64,000 nucleotides of DNA from Variovorax sp. 679 (GTDB lineage: Bacteria; Pseudomonadota; Gammaproteobacteria; Burkholderiales; Burkholderiaceae_C). Position numbers and translations under genes: made by a program. A model generated the notes under the pieces. That model worked only from the letters and a program-made list of their open reading frames with translations. It was not told where the DNA came from and did no database searches. Of the stretch, positions 35,821-45,397 are shown in pieces. The stretch covers positions 1 through 64,000 of the forward strand of contig NZ_RXFS01000002.1 in the NCBI RefSeq assembly GCF_003952185.1, read 5' to 3'. The stretch's first letter is position 1; each line of letters begins with the position of its first letter.

Positions 35821-37299
35821 TCAAACCGCGTCGAGCGGGAACACCGGCCTGCGCACCTTGCTGAACGGGAACAGGCTGTAATCCGAACTGGTGACACCCG
35901 GGCTGTCGCACTCCACCAGCGCGGCCGAGAGCGGTTCGAACACGGGCCGGCAGTACATGCGCGACTTGAGCAGCAGAAAGCGTTCATTCCGCGGATCGAG
36001 CCCCGCGCACTCGAAGACGCCGATGTCCCACGGCTCCTGCGTGCGCTCGGTCACCACGATGCGCGCGGTGCCGATGTCGAACAGCACCGTGCGCCCCATG
36101 CTGCTGCGCTGGCCGGTGTAGGTGGGGCCGGTGATCACGTACTCGCCGTCGCTCACGGTGCGCACCGTGCCCGTGAGCCGCACCGACGTCTTCTTCAGCC
36201 CGATGCCCTCGAGCGAGACCTTGTTGCCCAGCGCCACCGTCACCTCGGCGCCCTCGCCCGCCGCGACGAGCTGCGCCACGGCCTCCGGATCGCACAACGG
36301 CCCCACGCCGATGCCGTGCAGGCCCTGCGCGAGCGCTTCCTGCAGCACGTCCATGGTGTCGCAGCTGCCGCCCGACATGCAGTTGTCGCCGTGGTCGAGC
36401 AGCAGCACCGGTCGCGTCGCGCCCTCGGCGATCAGCTTCGCGCGCGCGACCGACTCCGCCAGCGGCTCGCTGCGGTAGACGAAGGCCTCGCGCTCCGCCC
36501 ACATCTGCGCGGCGATGCGGTCGGCCGTGGCCTGCGCGCGCTCGGGCGAATGCGCGTCGACGACGATCACGCTCATGCACGGCGCCTCGATGTCCGACAG
36601 CGAGAAGCCCGCCAGGATCGACACCGCCAGCGACTCCGACTTCTCGGCCTCGCACGCCGCCTCGATGGCGCGCTTCATCGCACCGGTGAACGAGGCGCTG
36701 CGCAGCGTGTGCGCCATCAGCGGCAGCCGGTGCCAGCGCATCGCCGGCCTGCTGCGCCCGGCCAGCAGGTCGAGCAGCAGGCGGCCGGCATGCTCGCCGG
36801 TTTCGTACATGTCGACGTGCGGGTAGGTCTTGAAGCCGACGATGACGTCGGCGTTCTCCACCATCGCGGGCGTGACGTTGGCATGCAGGTCGAGCGCCAC
36901 ACCGACGGGCACGCCCGGCGCCGCCGCGCGCAGGCGCACCAGCAGGTCGCCTTCGCCGTCCACGCTGTTCTGCGCCACCATCGCGCCGTGCAGGTCGAGC
37001 AGGATGGCGTCGCAGCCCGGCGCCGCATCGACGATGCGCTGCGTCAGCAGGGTGTAGGCCTGCGCATCGACCGGCCCGCTCGGATTGGCCGAGGCCGACA
37101 CCGGCGTGACGACTTCCGCACCCGCCGCTTCGGCCAGGTCGATGAAGGCCGACATCGCGGTGCGCATGCCCTTGTTGTCGCGGTAGGCCTGCTCGCCGAA
37201 GGTCGGGCCATCGGGCCCGAAGGCCGCGAGCGGCGTGGGCACCGGCGAGAAGGTGTTGGTCTCGTGGTTGAGGCGTGCGATCAGTACTTTCATGGTCAT
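35821..37299 (-). CDS. M81 (MlrC-like) metallohydrolase
   Basis: This 492-residue protein belongs to peptidase family M81, known from microcystin-degrading MlrC. Likely zinc-site segments are NHETNTFSP (near residue 11), DLHGAMV (near 107) and DHGDNCMSGGSCDTM (about 320-335). No signal peptide is seen, so it acts in the cytosol. Its ATG overlaps the stop of the preceding binding-protein gene by four bases. Homologues commonly sit beside peptide or amino-acid ABC transporters. The substrate here is unknown; a short amide or peptide-like compound is an inference from context. Confidence 0.88.
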   Translation of the reverse strand: MTMKVLIARLNHETNTFSPVPTPLAAFGPDGPTFGEQAYRDNKGMRTAMSAFIDLAEAAGAEVVTPVSASANPSGPVDAQAYTLLTQRIVDAAPGCDAILLDLHGAMVAQNSVDGEGDLLVRLRAAAPGVPVGVALDLHANVTPAMVENADVIVGFKTYPHVDMYETGEHAGRLLLDLLAGRSRPAMRWHRLPLMAHTLRSASFTGAMKRAIEAACEAEKSESLAVSILAGFSLSDIEAPCMSVIVVDAHSPERAQATADRIAAQMWAEREAFVYRSEPLAESVARAKLIAEGATRPVLLLDHGDNCMSGGSCDTMDVLQEALAQGLHGIGVGPLCDPEAVAQLVAAGEGAEVTVALGNKVSLEGIGLKKTSVRLTGTVRTVSDGEYVITGPTYTGQRSSMGRTVLFDIGTARIVVTERTQEPWDIGVFECAGLDPRNERFLLLKSRMYCRPVFEPLSAALVECDSPGVTSSDYSLFPFSKVRRPVFPLDAV

Positions 37300-38411
37300 T
37301 GGGCAAACTTTCCGCCGCTCGCCAGCATGGTGATGTCGCCGAAGCTGGAGCCGTTGCGGTTGTCGGGTTTGAACGCAAGCGCGTAGCCGCCGAGGTCCAT
37401 GGGCACAGATGTCTCGATGGTCCGCCTGAGCGAGTCCGTGGTGATCGGCCCCTTCACGCGCTGAAGCGCCTCCGCGAACGCCTTGGCCGTGATGTAGCCC
37501 TCCAGGCCCAGGTAGGAGCCCTCGCCCTCGCTGCCCGCGCTCCTGCGCGCTCGCTGGTATTCGTCGACGATGGGGAAGCGGGTCTTCCAGAACGGCGGCA
37601 TCACCTGCGACAGCACGATGCCGCGGCTCTTCTCGCCCAGTTCCTTGTAGAGCAGGAAGGAGCTGGCCACCGAGTTCGTGTAGATCTGCGGATGCACCGG
37701 CGCCGCCACCAGCGCGCGGATGACGTTGATCGCCGGCATGCCCGCCGCGATGACGTACACCGCCTGCGCCCCGCTGGCGATGACCTGCTGCGCGGTGCGC
37801 GACGGCTCCTTGTCCTGCGGATCGAAGCGCAGCGTCAGCACCGGGGACAGCCCGTTCTTCTGCAGCGCCTCCAGCGCATCCTTCTCGATGCCCTTGCCAT
37901 ACGCGTCGTCGCTCGACACGACGGCGATGCGCACCACGCCCACCGTCTTCAGGTGGTTCATCACGCGGTGCACCTCGTCGGCGTACGACTCGCGCACGTG
38001 GTAGATCGGCACCTTCGGTCCGCGCAGCACGGCCGCGCCGGTCAGTCCGCCGAAGATGAAGCTGTCGTACTTCGCCGCGACCGGCACCATGGCCGCGCCG
38101 ATGCCCGTGCCCATGGTGCCGAAAAGGCAGACCACGCGGTCGGTGCCGAGCAGCTTCTCGGCGTTGGCCGCGGCCTTGTCGGGCGCATAGACGTCGTCGT
38201 AGGTGATCATCTTCACGGGCCGCCCGCCGATGCCGCCTGCCTTGTTCAGCTGGTCGAACAGCAGCTTCTGCCCTTCCATGAACGCGAGGCTGTTGGGCGC
38301 CAGCGGGCCCGTCAGCACGGCGGACTGGCCGACGAGGATGGGCTCGGCGGCCGGCGCCGCGGCAGTCCAGGCGAGGGCCAGCGCCGCCAGGGCGAGGCGC
38401 CACGTCTTCAC
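37296..38411 (-). CDS. ABC transporter substrate-binding protein (LivJ type), second copy
   Basis: This 371-residue periplasmic protein has a signal peptide (WRLALAALALAWTAAAPAAE) and a type I fold as in Leu/Ile/Val receptors (ILVGQSAVLTGPLAPN, QLNKAGGIGGRPVKMITYDD). The GTG start overlaps the stop of the M20 gene (GTGA), and its stop overlaps the M81 start. It is embedded in the operon between two hydrolases, separate from the first receptor gene at 43101. It may extend the substrate range of the same LivHMGF channel. Confidence 0.9.
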   Translation of the reverse strand: MKTWRLALAALALAWTAAAPAAEPILVGQSAVLTGPLAPNSLAFMEGQKLLFDQLNKAGGIGGRPVKMITYDDVYAPDKAAANAEKLLGTDRVVCLFGTMGTGIGAAMVPVAAKYDSFIFGGLTGAAVLRGPKVPIYHVRESYADEVHRVMNHLKTVGVVRIAVVSSDDAYGKGIEKDALEALQKNGLSPVLTLRFDPQDKEPSRTAQQVIASGAQAVYVIAAGMPAINVIRALVAAPVHPQIYTNSVASSFLLYKELGEKSRGIVLSQVMPPFWKTRFPIVDEYQRARRSAGSEGEGSYLGLEGYITAKAFAEALQRVKGPITTDSLRRTIETSVPMDLGGYALAFKPDNRNGSSFGDITMLASGGKFAQ

Positions 38412-39664
38412 GATGCGACTCCCGCGCTCTGCAGCATGGCCTGCAGCAGCACGTTGCAGCCGGCTTCGAGATGGTCGGGCTGCGCGTCCTCGATCTCGTT
38501 GTGGCTGATGCCGTCGAGGCAGGGCACGAAAATCATCGCCGTGGGGCACACGCGCGCGAGGTACACCGCGTCGTGGCCCGCGCCGCTGATCACGTTCATC
38601 CAGGTCATGCCCTGCGCCTGCGCGGCTTCGCGTACGGCGGACACGAGCTTGGGAGTGAAGGGCTGCGGCTGGAAATACACGACCTGCTCCACCGACATCT
38701 CGACCTTGCCCTTCGTGGCGATGCGCTGCACGGCTTCTTTCAGCTCGGCATCCATGGCGGAAAGCACCACGTCGTCGGCCGCGCGCAGGTCGACGCTGAG
38801 CTTCGCGCGGCCCGGGATCACGTTGCGCGAGTTTGGATAGTTGTCGATCCAGCCGACCGTGCCGCGCCCATGCGGCGCGTGGGCGAGCGCGATGCGGTTG
38901 ACCTCGATCACGAGTTCGGAGGCGGCCAGCAGCGCGTCCTTGCGCAGCTCCATCGGCGTGGGGCCGGCGTGGGCTTCCATGCCCTGCACCACCACGTCGT
39001 ACCAACGCTGGCCCAGCGCGCCCTCGACGACACCGATCACGCGTTCGTTGGCCTCGAGCACCGGGCCTTGCTCGATGTGCGCCTCGAAGTACGCGCCCAC
39101 GGGCGACGCGGCAGCCGAAGCCGGCGTGCTGCCCGCGTAGCCGATGGAAGCCAGCGCCTCGGACACGCTCACGCCGTCGTTGTCGCGCTGCACCAGCGCA
39201 TGTTCGAGCGTGAAGGCGCCCGCGAACACGCCCGAGCCCATCATCACGGGCACGAAGCGCGAGCCTTCCTCGTTGGTCCACACCGCCACCTCGATCGGCG
39301 CCTCGGTCTCGACCTTCGCGTCGTTCAGGCTGCGGATCACCTCGAGCCCCGCGAGCACGCCGTAGTTGCCGTCGAACTTGCCGCCCGTGGGCTGGGTGTC
39401 GATGTGGCTGCCGGTGGTAACGGGCGGCAGCGCGTTGTTGCGGCCGGCGCGGCGCGCGAAGATGTTGCCGATGGCGTCCACGCGCACTTCGCAGCCCGCC
39501 TCGCGCACCCAGCGCACGAACAGGTCGCGGCCCTGGCGATCGAGGTCGGTCAGCGCAATGCGGCAGACACCGCCTTTCTCGGTGGCGCCGAGCTGCGCCA
39601 GTTCCATCAGCGAGTTCCAGAGCCGCTGGCCGTCGATGCGGAGTTCGGTGTGTGAGTTTTTCAT
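38408..39664 (-). CDS. M20-family amidohydrolase / N-carbamoyl amino acid hydrolase
   Basis: This 418-residue protein is of the hydantoinase/carbamoylase type, including allantoate amidohydrolase. Metal-binding parts are TGSHIDTQPTGGKFDG, WTNEEGSRF and HIEQGPVLE, with ISGAGHDAVYLA near the C-terminus. It should hydrolyse a carbamoyl or related amide bond in the cytosol using two divalent metals. The exact substrate (beta-ureido acid, N-carbamoyl amino acid or other) is not decided by sequence. It lies 40 bases after livF and overlaps the second receptor gene. Confidence 0.88.
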   Translation of the reverse strand: MKNSHTELRIDGQRLWNSLMELAQLGATEKGGVCRIALTDLDRQGRDLFVRWVREAGCEVRVDAIGNIFARRAGRNNALPPVTTGSHIDTQPTGGKFDGNYGVLAGLEVIRSLNDAKVETEAPIEVAVWTNEEGSRFVPVMMGSGVFAGAFTLEHALVQRDNDGVSVSEALASIGYAGSTPASAAASPVGAYFEAHIEQGPVLEANERVIGVVEGALGQRWYDVVVQGMEAHAGPTPMELRKDALLAASELVIEVNRIALAHAPHGRGTVGWIDNYPNSRNVIPGRAKLSVDLRAADDVVLSAMDAELKEAVQRIATKGKVEMSVEQVVYFQPQPFTPKLVSAVREAAQAQGMTWMNVISGAGHDAVYLARVCPTAMIFVPCLDGISHNEIEDAQPDHLEAGCNVLLQAMLQSAGVAS

Positions 39665-39704
39665 GGCTGTTTCAGGAAGATGGAGGAAAGGACTGCGGGA
39701 AGCC

Positions 39705-40411
<707 letters not shown>

Positions 40412-40415
<4 letters not shown>

Positions 40416-41179
40416 GCCTTGCCCCCCGTGATCATGTTGCCCAGGTAGGCGGTGCGCACGCGCGCGTCGGCGCGGATGTCGCCCGGCAGCCCCTCGGCCA
40501 GCACACGGCCGAGCTGCATCACGGTCACGGTGTCGGAGATGTCCATCACGATGTTCATGTTGTGCTCGATGAGAACCACGGTGTGCCCGTCGCGCAGGCC
40601 GCGGATGAGCTGCTTCATGTCGTCGAGGTCGTCGATGCCCATGCCCGACGTCGGCTCGTCGAGGAAGATCGCTTTCGGCCTGGCGGCCAGCGCCATGCCC
40701 ACTTCGAGGCGGCGCTGCTGGCCGTGCGAGAGCTCGCCGGCCGCCGTGTTCGCCAGCCGTTCCAGTCCGATGCGCTGCAGCACCTCGTCCACGACCTGCG
40801 TGCGGGCCAGTTCGCCGACCGGTGCGCGCCAGCAGTTCATGGCCTGGCGCGGCGAGATGCCCTGCGCCGCCACGCGCAGGTTCTCGCGCACCGACAGGCT
40901 CAGGAACAACGCCGTGACCTGAAACGAACGCGCCATGCCGCGCTGCACTCGTCGGTGATCAGGCTCGCGCGTGACGTCGTGGCCGTCGAACAGGATGCGC
41001 CCGCCCGTGGTCATGCCGGTGCCGGTGAGCATGTGGAACAGCGTGGTCTTGCCCGCGCCGTTGGGGCCGATCACCGAGTGCACGGTGTTGCGCCGGATCT
41101 TCAGGTCGACCCCGCCGAGCGCGGCGAACTTTCCGTAGTGCTTGGTGACGCCGGTGGCTTCGATGAGTACGTCGCTCAT
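40412..41179 (-). CDS. livG: branched-chain amino-acid-type ABC ATPase LivG
   Basis: This 255-residue ATPase has Walker A GPNGAGKTTLF, signature LSHGQQRRLEVGMAL and Walker B AIFLDEPTSGMG. The segment IEHNMNIVMDISDTVTVM near the C-terminus is characteristic of LivG. I choose the ATG at 41179, which overlaps the livM stop by four bases. Confidence 0.95.
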
Positions 41180-42150
41180 GCTTTCTCTCCTTGCGCGGCG
41201 GGCGCGGCCGGAGCCGCCGGCGTCCTGCGGAAGATGCGTTTCCAGACGCCCTCGCCCACCCCCCAGAGCCCGCGCTGCATGCCGATGCTCACGCCGATCA
41301 GCAGCAGGCCCAGCAACAGCAGCCAGCGCGGCCACAGCGTGGAGAGCCAGTCAGCCAGCAGCACGTAGAAGGCCGAACCCAGCACCGAGGCGAACAGGTT
41401 GCCGGTGCCGCCGATCACGGTGATGACCAGGATCATCTCGCTCGTGTGGTACTCGGCGTTCGACAGCGGCGCGATGCCGGTCATCATGGCGTGCAGCCCG
41501 CCCGCGAGGCCGGTGACGGCGCCCGAGATCACGAAGGCCAGCAGCTTGAAGCGCTTCAAGTCGTAGCCCACGGCGGCGGCGCGGTCCTCGTTGTCGCGGA
41601 TGGCGAGCAGCGTGCGGCCGAAGATCGAGTCGGTCACGCGCAGCAGCAGGCCGAAGGCGATGAGGAACATCACGGCCACGAAGGCGTAGTACTTCCACGG
41701 CGTGTCCATGAAGCCGGGGCGCGGCACGTCGAGCAGGCCGTTGTCGCCACCCGTGAGGTCGGTGGCGGTGTAGGCGATGAAATAGAACATCTGCGCGAAG
41801 GCCAGCGTGAGCATCACGAAGTAGGTGCCGCGCTGGCGGATCGCGACCCAGCCGACCACCGCCGCGCCGAGCGCGCCCATGGCCACTGCCGCGGCCAGCG
41901 CGAGCGGCATGGGCAGGTGCAGGCGCGTGAGCAGGATGGCGATGGTGTAGCTGCCCAGCCCGAAGAAGATGCCCTGCCCGAAAGAGAGCAGCCCGGTGTA
42001 GCCCAGCAGCAGGTTGCAGCCCAGCGCGGCCAGCGCGTAGATGAGCACCTCGCTCGCGAGCGAACCCGAGCTCAGCACCAGCGGCAGGCCCAGCACCGCG
42101 ATGAGTGCCAGGAGGAAAGTGATTTTTCTCGGCATGGCGCGTCCGTTCAT
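41176..42150 (-). CDS. livM: branched-chain amino-acid-type ABC permease LivM
   Basis: This 324-residue permease has about nine membrane helices, and the conserved loop IRDNEDRAAAVGYDLKRFKL near residue 210. The segment GYTGLLSFGQGIFFGLGSY is typical of LivM. The ATG at 42150 overlaps the livH stop (ATGA); an internal ATG at 42135 is less likely. The C-terminus ends in an Ala/Pro-rich cytosolic tail. Confidence 0.94.
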   Translation of the reverse strand: MNGRAMPRKITFLLALIAVLGLPLVLSSGSLASEVLIYALAALGCNLLLGYTGLLSFGQGIFFGLGSYTIAILLTRLHLPMPLALAAAVAMGALGAAVVGWVAIRQRGTYFVMLTLAFAQMFYFIAYTATDLTGGDNGLLDVPRPGFMDTPWKYYAFVAVMFLIAFGLLLRVTDSIFGRTLLAIRDNEDRAAAVGYDLKRFKLLAFVISGAVTGLAGGLHAMMTGIAPLSNAEYHTSEMILVITVIGGTGNLFASVLGSAFYVLLADWLSTLWPRWLLLLGLLLIGVSIGMQRGLWGVGEGVWKRIFRRTPAAPAAPAAQGEKA

Positions 42151-43007
42151 GCTTTGCGGCCGAGCAGGCCATGCGGGCGCAACAGCAGTACTGCCGCCAT
42201 TGCGATGTAGACCATCAGGCTCGCGCCCGGCGGCCAGATGGTGCTCATGAGGCTCTGCACGATGCCGATCAGGAGGCCGCCCACGAGCGCGCCGCCGAAG
42301 CTGCCGAGCCCGCCGATCACCACGACCACGAAGGCCACGGCCAGCGCCTCGACGCCCATGAAGGGTTCCGCGCCGCGGATGGGCGCGGCCAGCACGCCGG
42401 CCAGCGCCGCCGTGGCCGCGCCGAGCGCGAACACCAGGCTGAACACGCGGAACACGTTGATGCCGAGCAGCGACACCATCTCGGTCGATTCGCTGCCCGC
42501 GCGCACCGCGCTGCCCAGGCGCGTGCCCTCGAGCACCCACCACAGCAGCACCGCGAGCACGGCGGTGAACCCGATCACGAAGAGCCGGTACTTGGGGTAG
42601 ACGAAGGCGCCCCACATCACCACGCCCTGCAGCAGGTCGGGCGTGGCCACGCTGTTGCCCAGCGGGCCCCAGAACACGATCACGATCTCCTGCACCGCGA
42701 GCGCGAGGCCCACCGTCACGAGGATGTGGAACTCATGCGCCTTGGCATACACGCGGCGCAGCAGCAGCTTCTCGGCCAGCCAGCCCAGCGCGCCCACGAA
42801 GAGCGGCACCAGCACCAGCGCGAGCCAGAAGTTCATGCCCCATTGAAGGGCCTGGAAGCAGAGATAGGCGCCCAGCAGGTAGAAGGCCCCGTGCGCGAAG
42901 TTCACGAAGCGCAGCAGGCCGAACACGATGGACAGGCCGACCGCCAGCAGGAAATACAGCATGCCGATGCCGATTCCGTTGATGGTCTGTAGCAGGTAGA
43001 CGGACAT
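42147..43007 (-). CDS. livH: branched-chain amino-acid-type ABC permease LivH
   Basis: This 286-residue permease has about eight membrane helices and the LivH start (YLLQTINGIGIGMLYFLLA). It shows FVNFAHGAFYLLGAYL and the cytosolic coupling region of the family. The ATG at 43007 gives the usual length. A 93-base gap with stem-loops separates it from the receptor gene. Confidence 0.94.
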   Translation of the reverse strand: MSVYLLQTINGIGIGMLYFLLAVGLSIVFGLLRFVNFAHGAFYLLGAYLCFQALQWGMNFWLALVLVPLFVGALGWLAEKLLLRRVYAKAHEFHILVTVGLALAVQEIVIVFWGPLGNSVATPDLLQGVVMWGAFVYPKYRLFVIGFTAVLAVLLWWVLEGTRLGSAVRAGSESTEMVSLLGINVFRVFSLVFALGAATAALAGVLAAPIRGAEPFMGVEALAVAFVVVVIGGLGSFGGALVGGLLIGIVQSLMSTIWPPGASLMVYIAMAAVLLLRPHGLLGRKA

Positions 43008-43057
43008 GGGAGTCGAGGGGTACGCGCAGGTACGTGCGGGCGGACCGGAGCCCCGCC

Positions 43058-43074
43058 GCACCCAGAGCGGGTGC
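43058..43074 (-). other. stem-loop between the receptor gene and livH
   Basis: GCACCC and GGGTGC form a perfect six-base-pair stem in the 93-base gap. An imperfect GC-rich inverted repeat (GTGCGGGCGG with CCGCCGCAC) overlaps it on one side. No T-run follows, so it is more likely a 3'-end stabiliser that lets the receptor be made in excess than a terminator. Confidence 0.45.
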
Positions 43075-43100
43075 GAGCGGAGGCACCGGGCCGGGCGGCG

Positions 43101-44306
43101 TCAGGCCAGCTTGCAGCCTGTCTTGTCTACGGCGAGGAAGGACTTGCCGGAACTCACCACGTCTACGTAGTCAGCCGCATCCTTCATCTTCGACTTGGCC
43201 TTGCCCTTGAGCAGGTAGTAGTCCTTGATGACCTGGTGGTCGGCCTTGCGGATTTCCTCGCTGCCGGTGAGACCGTCGAACTTCATGCCCTCGAGCGCGG
43301 CGATCACCGCCTTCTGGTCGACGGAGCCCGCCTTCACGATGCCGTCGATCAGGATCTTGGTGCAGATGTACGAGCCGGCGAGGCTGTAGTTGGGCACGAT
43401 CTTGAGCTTGTCGGCGGTGCGCTTCACCAGGTCCTTGTTGAGCGGCGTGTCGGCCGTGTGCCAGTACTGCGCGCCGAAGTAGACGCCGTCGCACAGGTCG
43501 GCGCCCAGCTCGTCGAACTGCTCGAGCCCCGAGGCCCAGGCCATCAGGATCGTCATGTTCTTGTGCATGCCGAAGCTCACGGCCTGGCGCAGCGCGGCCG
43601 ACGACTGCGCACCGAAGTTCAGCAGCAGCAGCACGTCGGGCTTGGCGGCCATGGCGTTGGTGAGGTAGCCGCTGAACTCCTTCTCGGTGAGCGAGTGGTA
43701 GCTGTTGCCCACGTGCTCGATGCCCTTCTCCTGGAAGATGTTCTTGGCCGCGCTCAGCAGGCCGTCGCCGAACACGTACTGCGGCGTGATCGTGTACCAG
43801 CGCTTGGCCTTCGGCATCGAGGCGATCAGCGGGCGCACCGTCTGCTCGATGGCGCCGAAGGTGGGCACCGACCAGCGGAAGGTGGCGGGGTTGCAGTCCT
43901 TGCCGGTGATCTCGTCGGCACCTGCGGTGGTGATGAAGAGGCCGCCGGCCTTCTCGGCTTCCTTGCCCATGGCCAGCGCTTCGGACGACAGGATGCCGCC
44001 GGCGAAGAATTTCGCGCCCTGCTGCTGCGAGGCTTCCTGCACCTTGCGCACGGCGGTGGCCGGCTTGCCTTCGGTGTCGAGCACCGTGTAGGCCAGCGGA
44101 CGCTTCAGCACGCTGCCGTACTGCTCGATGGCCAGCTTCATGCCCAGGTCGGCGAACTTGCCGTTGGCCGCGAAGGCGCCCGACATCGGGACCGGGCAGC
44201 CGAAGCGGATCGCGTCCGCCGATTGGGCAAAGGCCGCGCGGCCGCCCAGGAGCGAGGCGGGAGCGGCCGACAGGGCGGCCAGCTGAAGAAGTTGTCTGCG
44301 TTGCAT
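43101..44306 (-). CDS. ABC transporter substrate-binding protein (LivJ type), first copy
   Basis: This 401-residue receptor has an N-terminal signal with twin basic residues (MQRRQLLQLAALSAAPASLLGGRAAFA), possibly exported by Tat or Sec. The mature part starts IRFGCPVPMSGAFAANGK and has the type I binding fold (FFAGGILSSEALAMG, ITTAGADEITGKDCNP). It is the first gene of the reverse operon. A good sigma-70 promoter lies about 75 bases upstream. It differs clearly from the second receptor, so the two are not recent duplicates. Confidence 0.92.
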   Translation of the reverse strand: MQRRQLLQLAALSAAPASLLGGRAAFAQSADAIRFGCPVPMSGAFAANGKFADLGMKLAIEQYGSVLKRPLAYTVLDTEGKPATAVRKVQEASQQQGAKFFAGGILSSEALAMGKEAEKAGGLFITTAGADEITGKDCNPATFRWSVPTFGAIEQTVRPLIASMPKAKRWYTITPQYVFGDGLLSAAKNIFQEKGIEHVGNSYHSLTEKEFSGYLTNAMAAKPDVLLLLNFGAQSSAALRQAVSFGMHKNMTILMAWASGLEQFDELGADLCDGVYFGAQYWHTADTPLNKDLVKRTADKLKIVPNYSLAGSYICTKILIDGIVKAGSVDQKAVIAALEGMKFDGLTGSEEIRKADHQVIKDYYLLKGKAKSKMKDAADYVDVVSSGKSFLAVDKTGCKLA

Positions 44307-44381
44307 GAGTTCTCCGGTCGTGGTGGGGAGTAAGGAAAAGGGATGCCTGCGATCGCGGCGAATTTAAGCGGATAAATTGGA

Positions 44382-44410
44382 TTAATATGCTGGTAAAAAC
44401 CCTCTAGCAA
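44382..44410 (-). promoter_or_regulatory. sigma-70-type promoter of the liv-like operon
   Basis: On the reverse strand TTGCTA (44410-44405), a spacer of exactly 17 bases, and TATTAA (44387-44382) make a good sigma-70 promoter. Transcription would start near 44375, about 70 bases before the receptor ATG. Confidence 0.65.
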
Positions 44411-44529
44411 CAGCCGTGCCAAAATCTGCGGCGCTCCCCTTGGGGCCCAATACCTGCTTACAGGTCACCTTCTGTTTTTCCATCGCTCCGAACGCATGAA
44501 TTCGTCTCCATCTGATCGTGAAATGCCGC

Positions 44530-44616
44530 GGAACCGGCTTTGCCGGGCCGCTGGCATTGCCCCCGGCGAGGGGGTGGGCGAAGCGACACGAAGTGCGCGC
44601 AGCCTGGGGGTGAGCG
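44530..44616 (+). repeat. dispersed intergenic repeat, copy 2
   Basis: This copy has an upstream hairpin half (GGAACCGGCTTTGCCGGGCC), then GCCCCCGGCGAGGGGG, then the core GGCGAAGCGACACGAAGTGC and GCGCAGCCTGGGGGTGAGC. It stops just before the gntR ATG and so lies in the gntR leader. Confidence 0.8.
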
Positions 44617-44617
44617 A

Positions 44618-45382
44618 ATGAAAGTGGGGCAGAACCGCCCGAAGCGGCAAAAGCTCTCGGACGTCATCGTCGAAGACGTCAAGCGATGGATCGTGGCGGA
44701 GCGCAAGCAGCCCGGCGACCGGCTACCGAACGAGAAGGAACTGATCGAGCTCTTCGGCTATTCGAAGAGCACGGTGCGCGAGGCGCTGAAGGCGCTGGAG
44801 GTGCGCGGCCTGATCTCCATCCGCACCGGCCCCGGCGGCGGGGCCTACCTGCAGCAGGTGTCGGTCGACCATGCGTCGGAGCCGCTGCGCAACTTCCTGC
44901 ACTTCCATCACCTCGACGGCCATCACATCTACCAGCTGCGCAAGGCGCTGGAACCCGAACTGGCGGTGAGCGTGGTGGGCCGGCTCACGCCGGAGCAATT
45001 CGAGAAGCTGGAAGAAAACGTGCGGCTCTGCACGGTCGAGCCGACCAGCGAGGACGAATTGCGCATCCAGCGCGAAGCCGAACTGGCCTTTCACACCATG
45101 CTGGCGGAAAGCTGCCCCAATCCGGTGCTCTCCTTCATGTGCCGCTTTCTCAACGACCTGCTGCGCGACCTCGTGGTCTACAAGAAGGCGCTCGACCATC
45201 ACCACTTCGGCGAGGCGAACGTCGACTACCACACGCAGCTGCTGGCGGCCTACCGCAAGGAAGACGCCGACGAGGTGCGACGGCTGATGACAGAGCACAT
45301 GGTCGATGCCGAGCAGCACATGCACGAGATGGAAGCGCACATCGGTGCCAAGCACCTGCTGCTGCCGAGCAGCCCGCGCTGA
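44618..45382 (+). CDS. FadR-subfamily GntR transcriptional regulator
   Basis: This 254-residue protein has an N-terminal winged helix (DVIVEDVKRWIVAERKQPGD, then NEKELIELFGYSKSTVREAL and GLISIRTGPGGGAYL) and a C-terminal FCD ligand-binding domain (about residues 95-235). The FCD histidines that normally bind a metal are plausible in FHTMLAESC and HYLxH-like segments. It is divergent from the ABC/hydrolase operon and is the likely regulator of it. The start at 44618 is taken because upstream in-frame sequence belongs to the dispersed repeat. Confidence 0.9.
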   Translation: MKVGQNRPKRQKLSDVIVEDVKRWIVAERKQPGDRLPNEKELIELFGYSKSTVREALKALEVRGLISIRTGPGGGAYLQQVSVDHASEPLRNFLHFHHLDGHHIYQLRKALEPELAVSVVGRLTPEQFEKLEENVRLCTVEPTSEDELRIQREAELAFHTMLAESCPNPVLSFMCRFLNDLLRDLVVYKKALDHHHFGEANVDYHTQLLAAYRKEDADEVRRLMTEHMVDAEQHMHEMEAHIGAKHLLLPSSPR

Positions 45383-45397
45383 CTTCCACTACTTCTT

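Larger units (their letters stand above)
44307..44617. promoter_or_regulatory. divergent intergenic region, receptor gene / gntR
   Basis: This 311-base gap holds no gene. From left to right it has the leader and promoter of the reverse receptor gene, an AT-rich stretch (44361-44412) that could bind the neighbouring GntR protein, an unremarkable stretch to about 44529, and a dispersed repeat copy that ends just before the gntR start codon. Confidence 0.6.

Noticed and set aside
43101..44306. The two LivJ-type receptors as a recent tandem duplication
   Set aside because: The proteins at 37296-38411 and 43101-44306 differ throughout in sequence, signal peptide and length.
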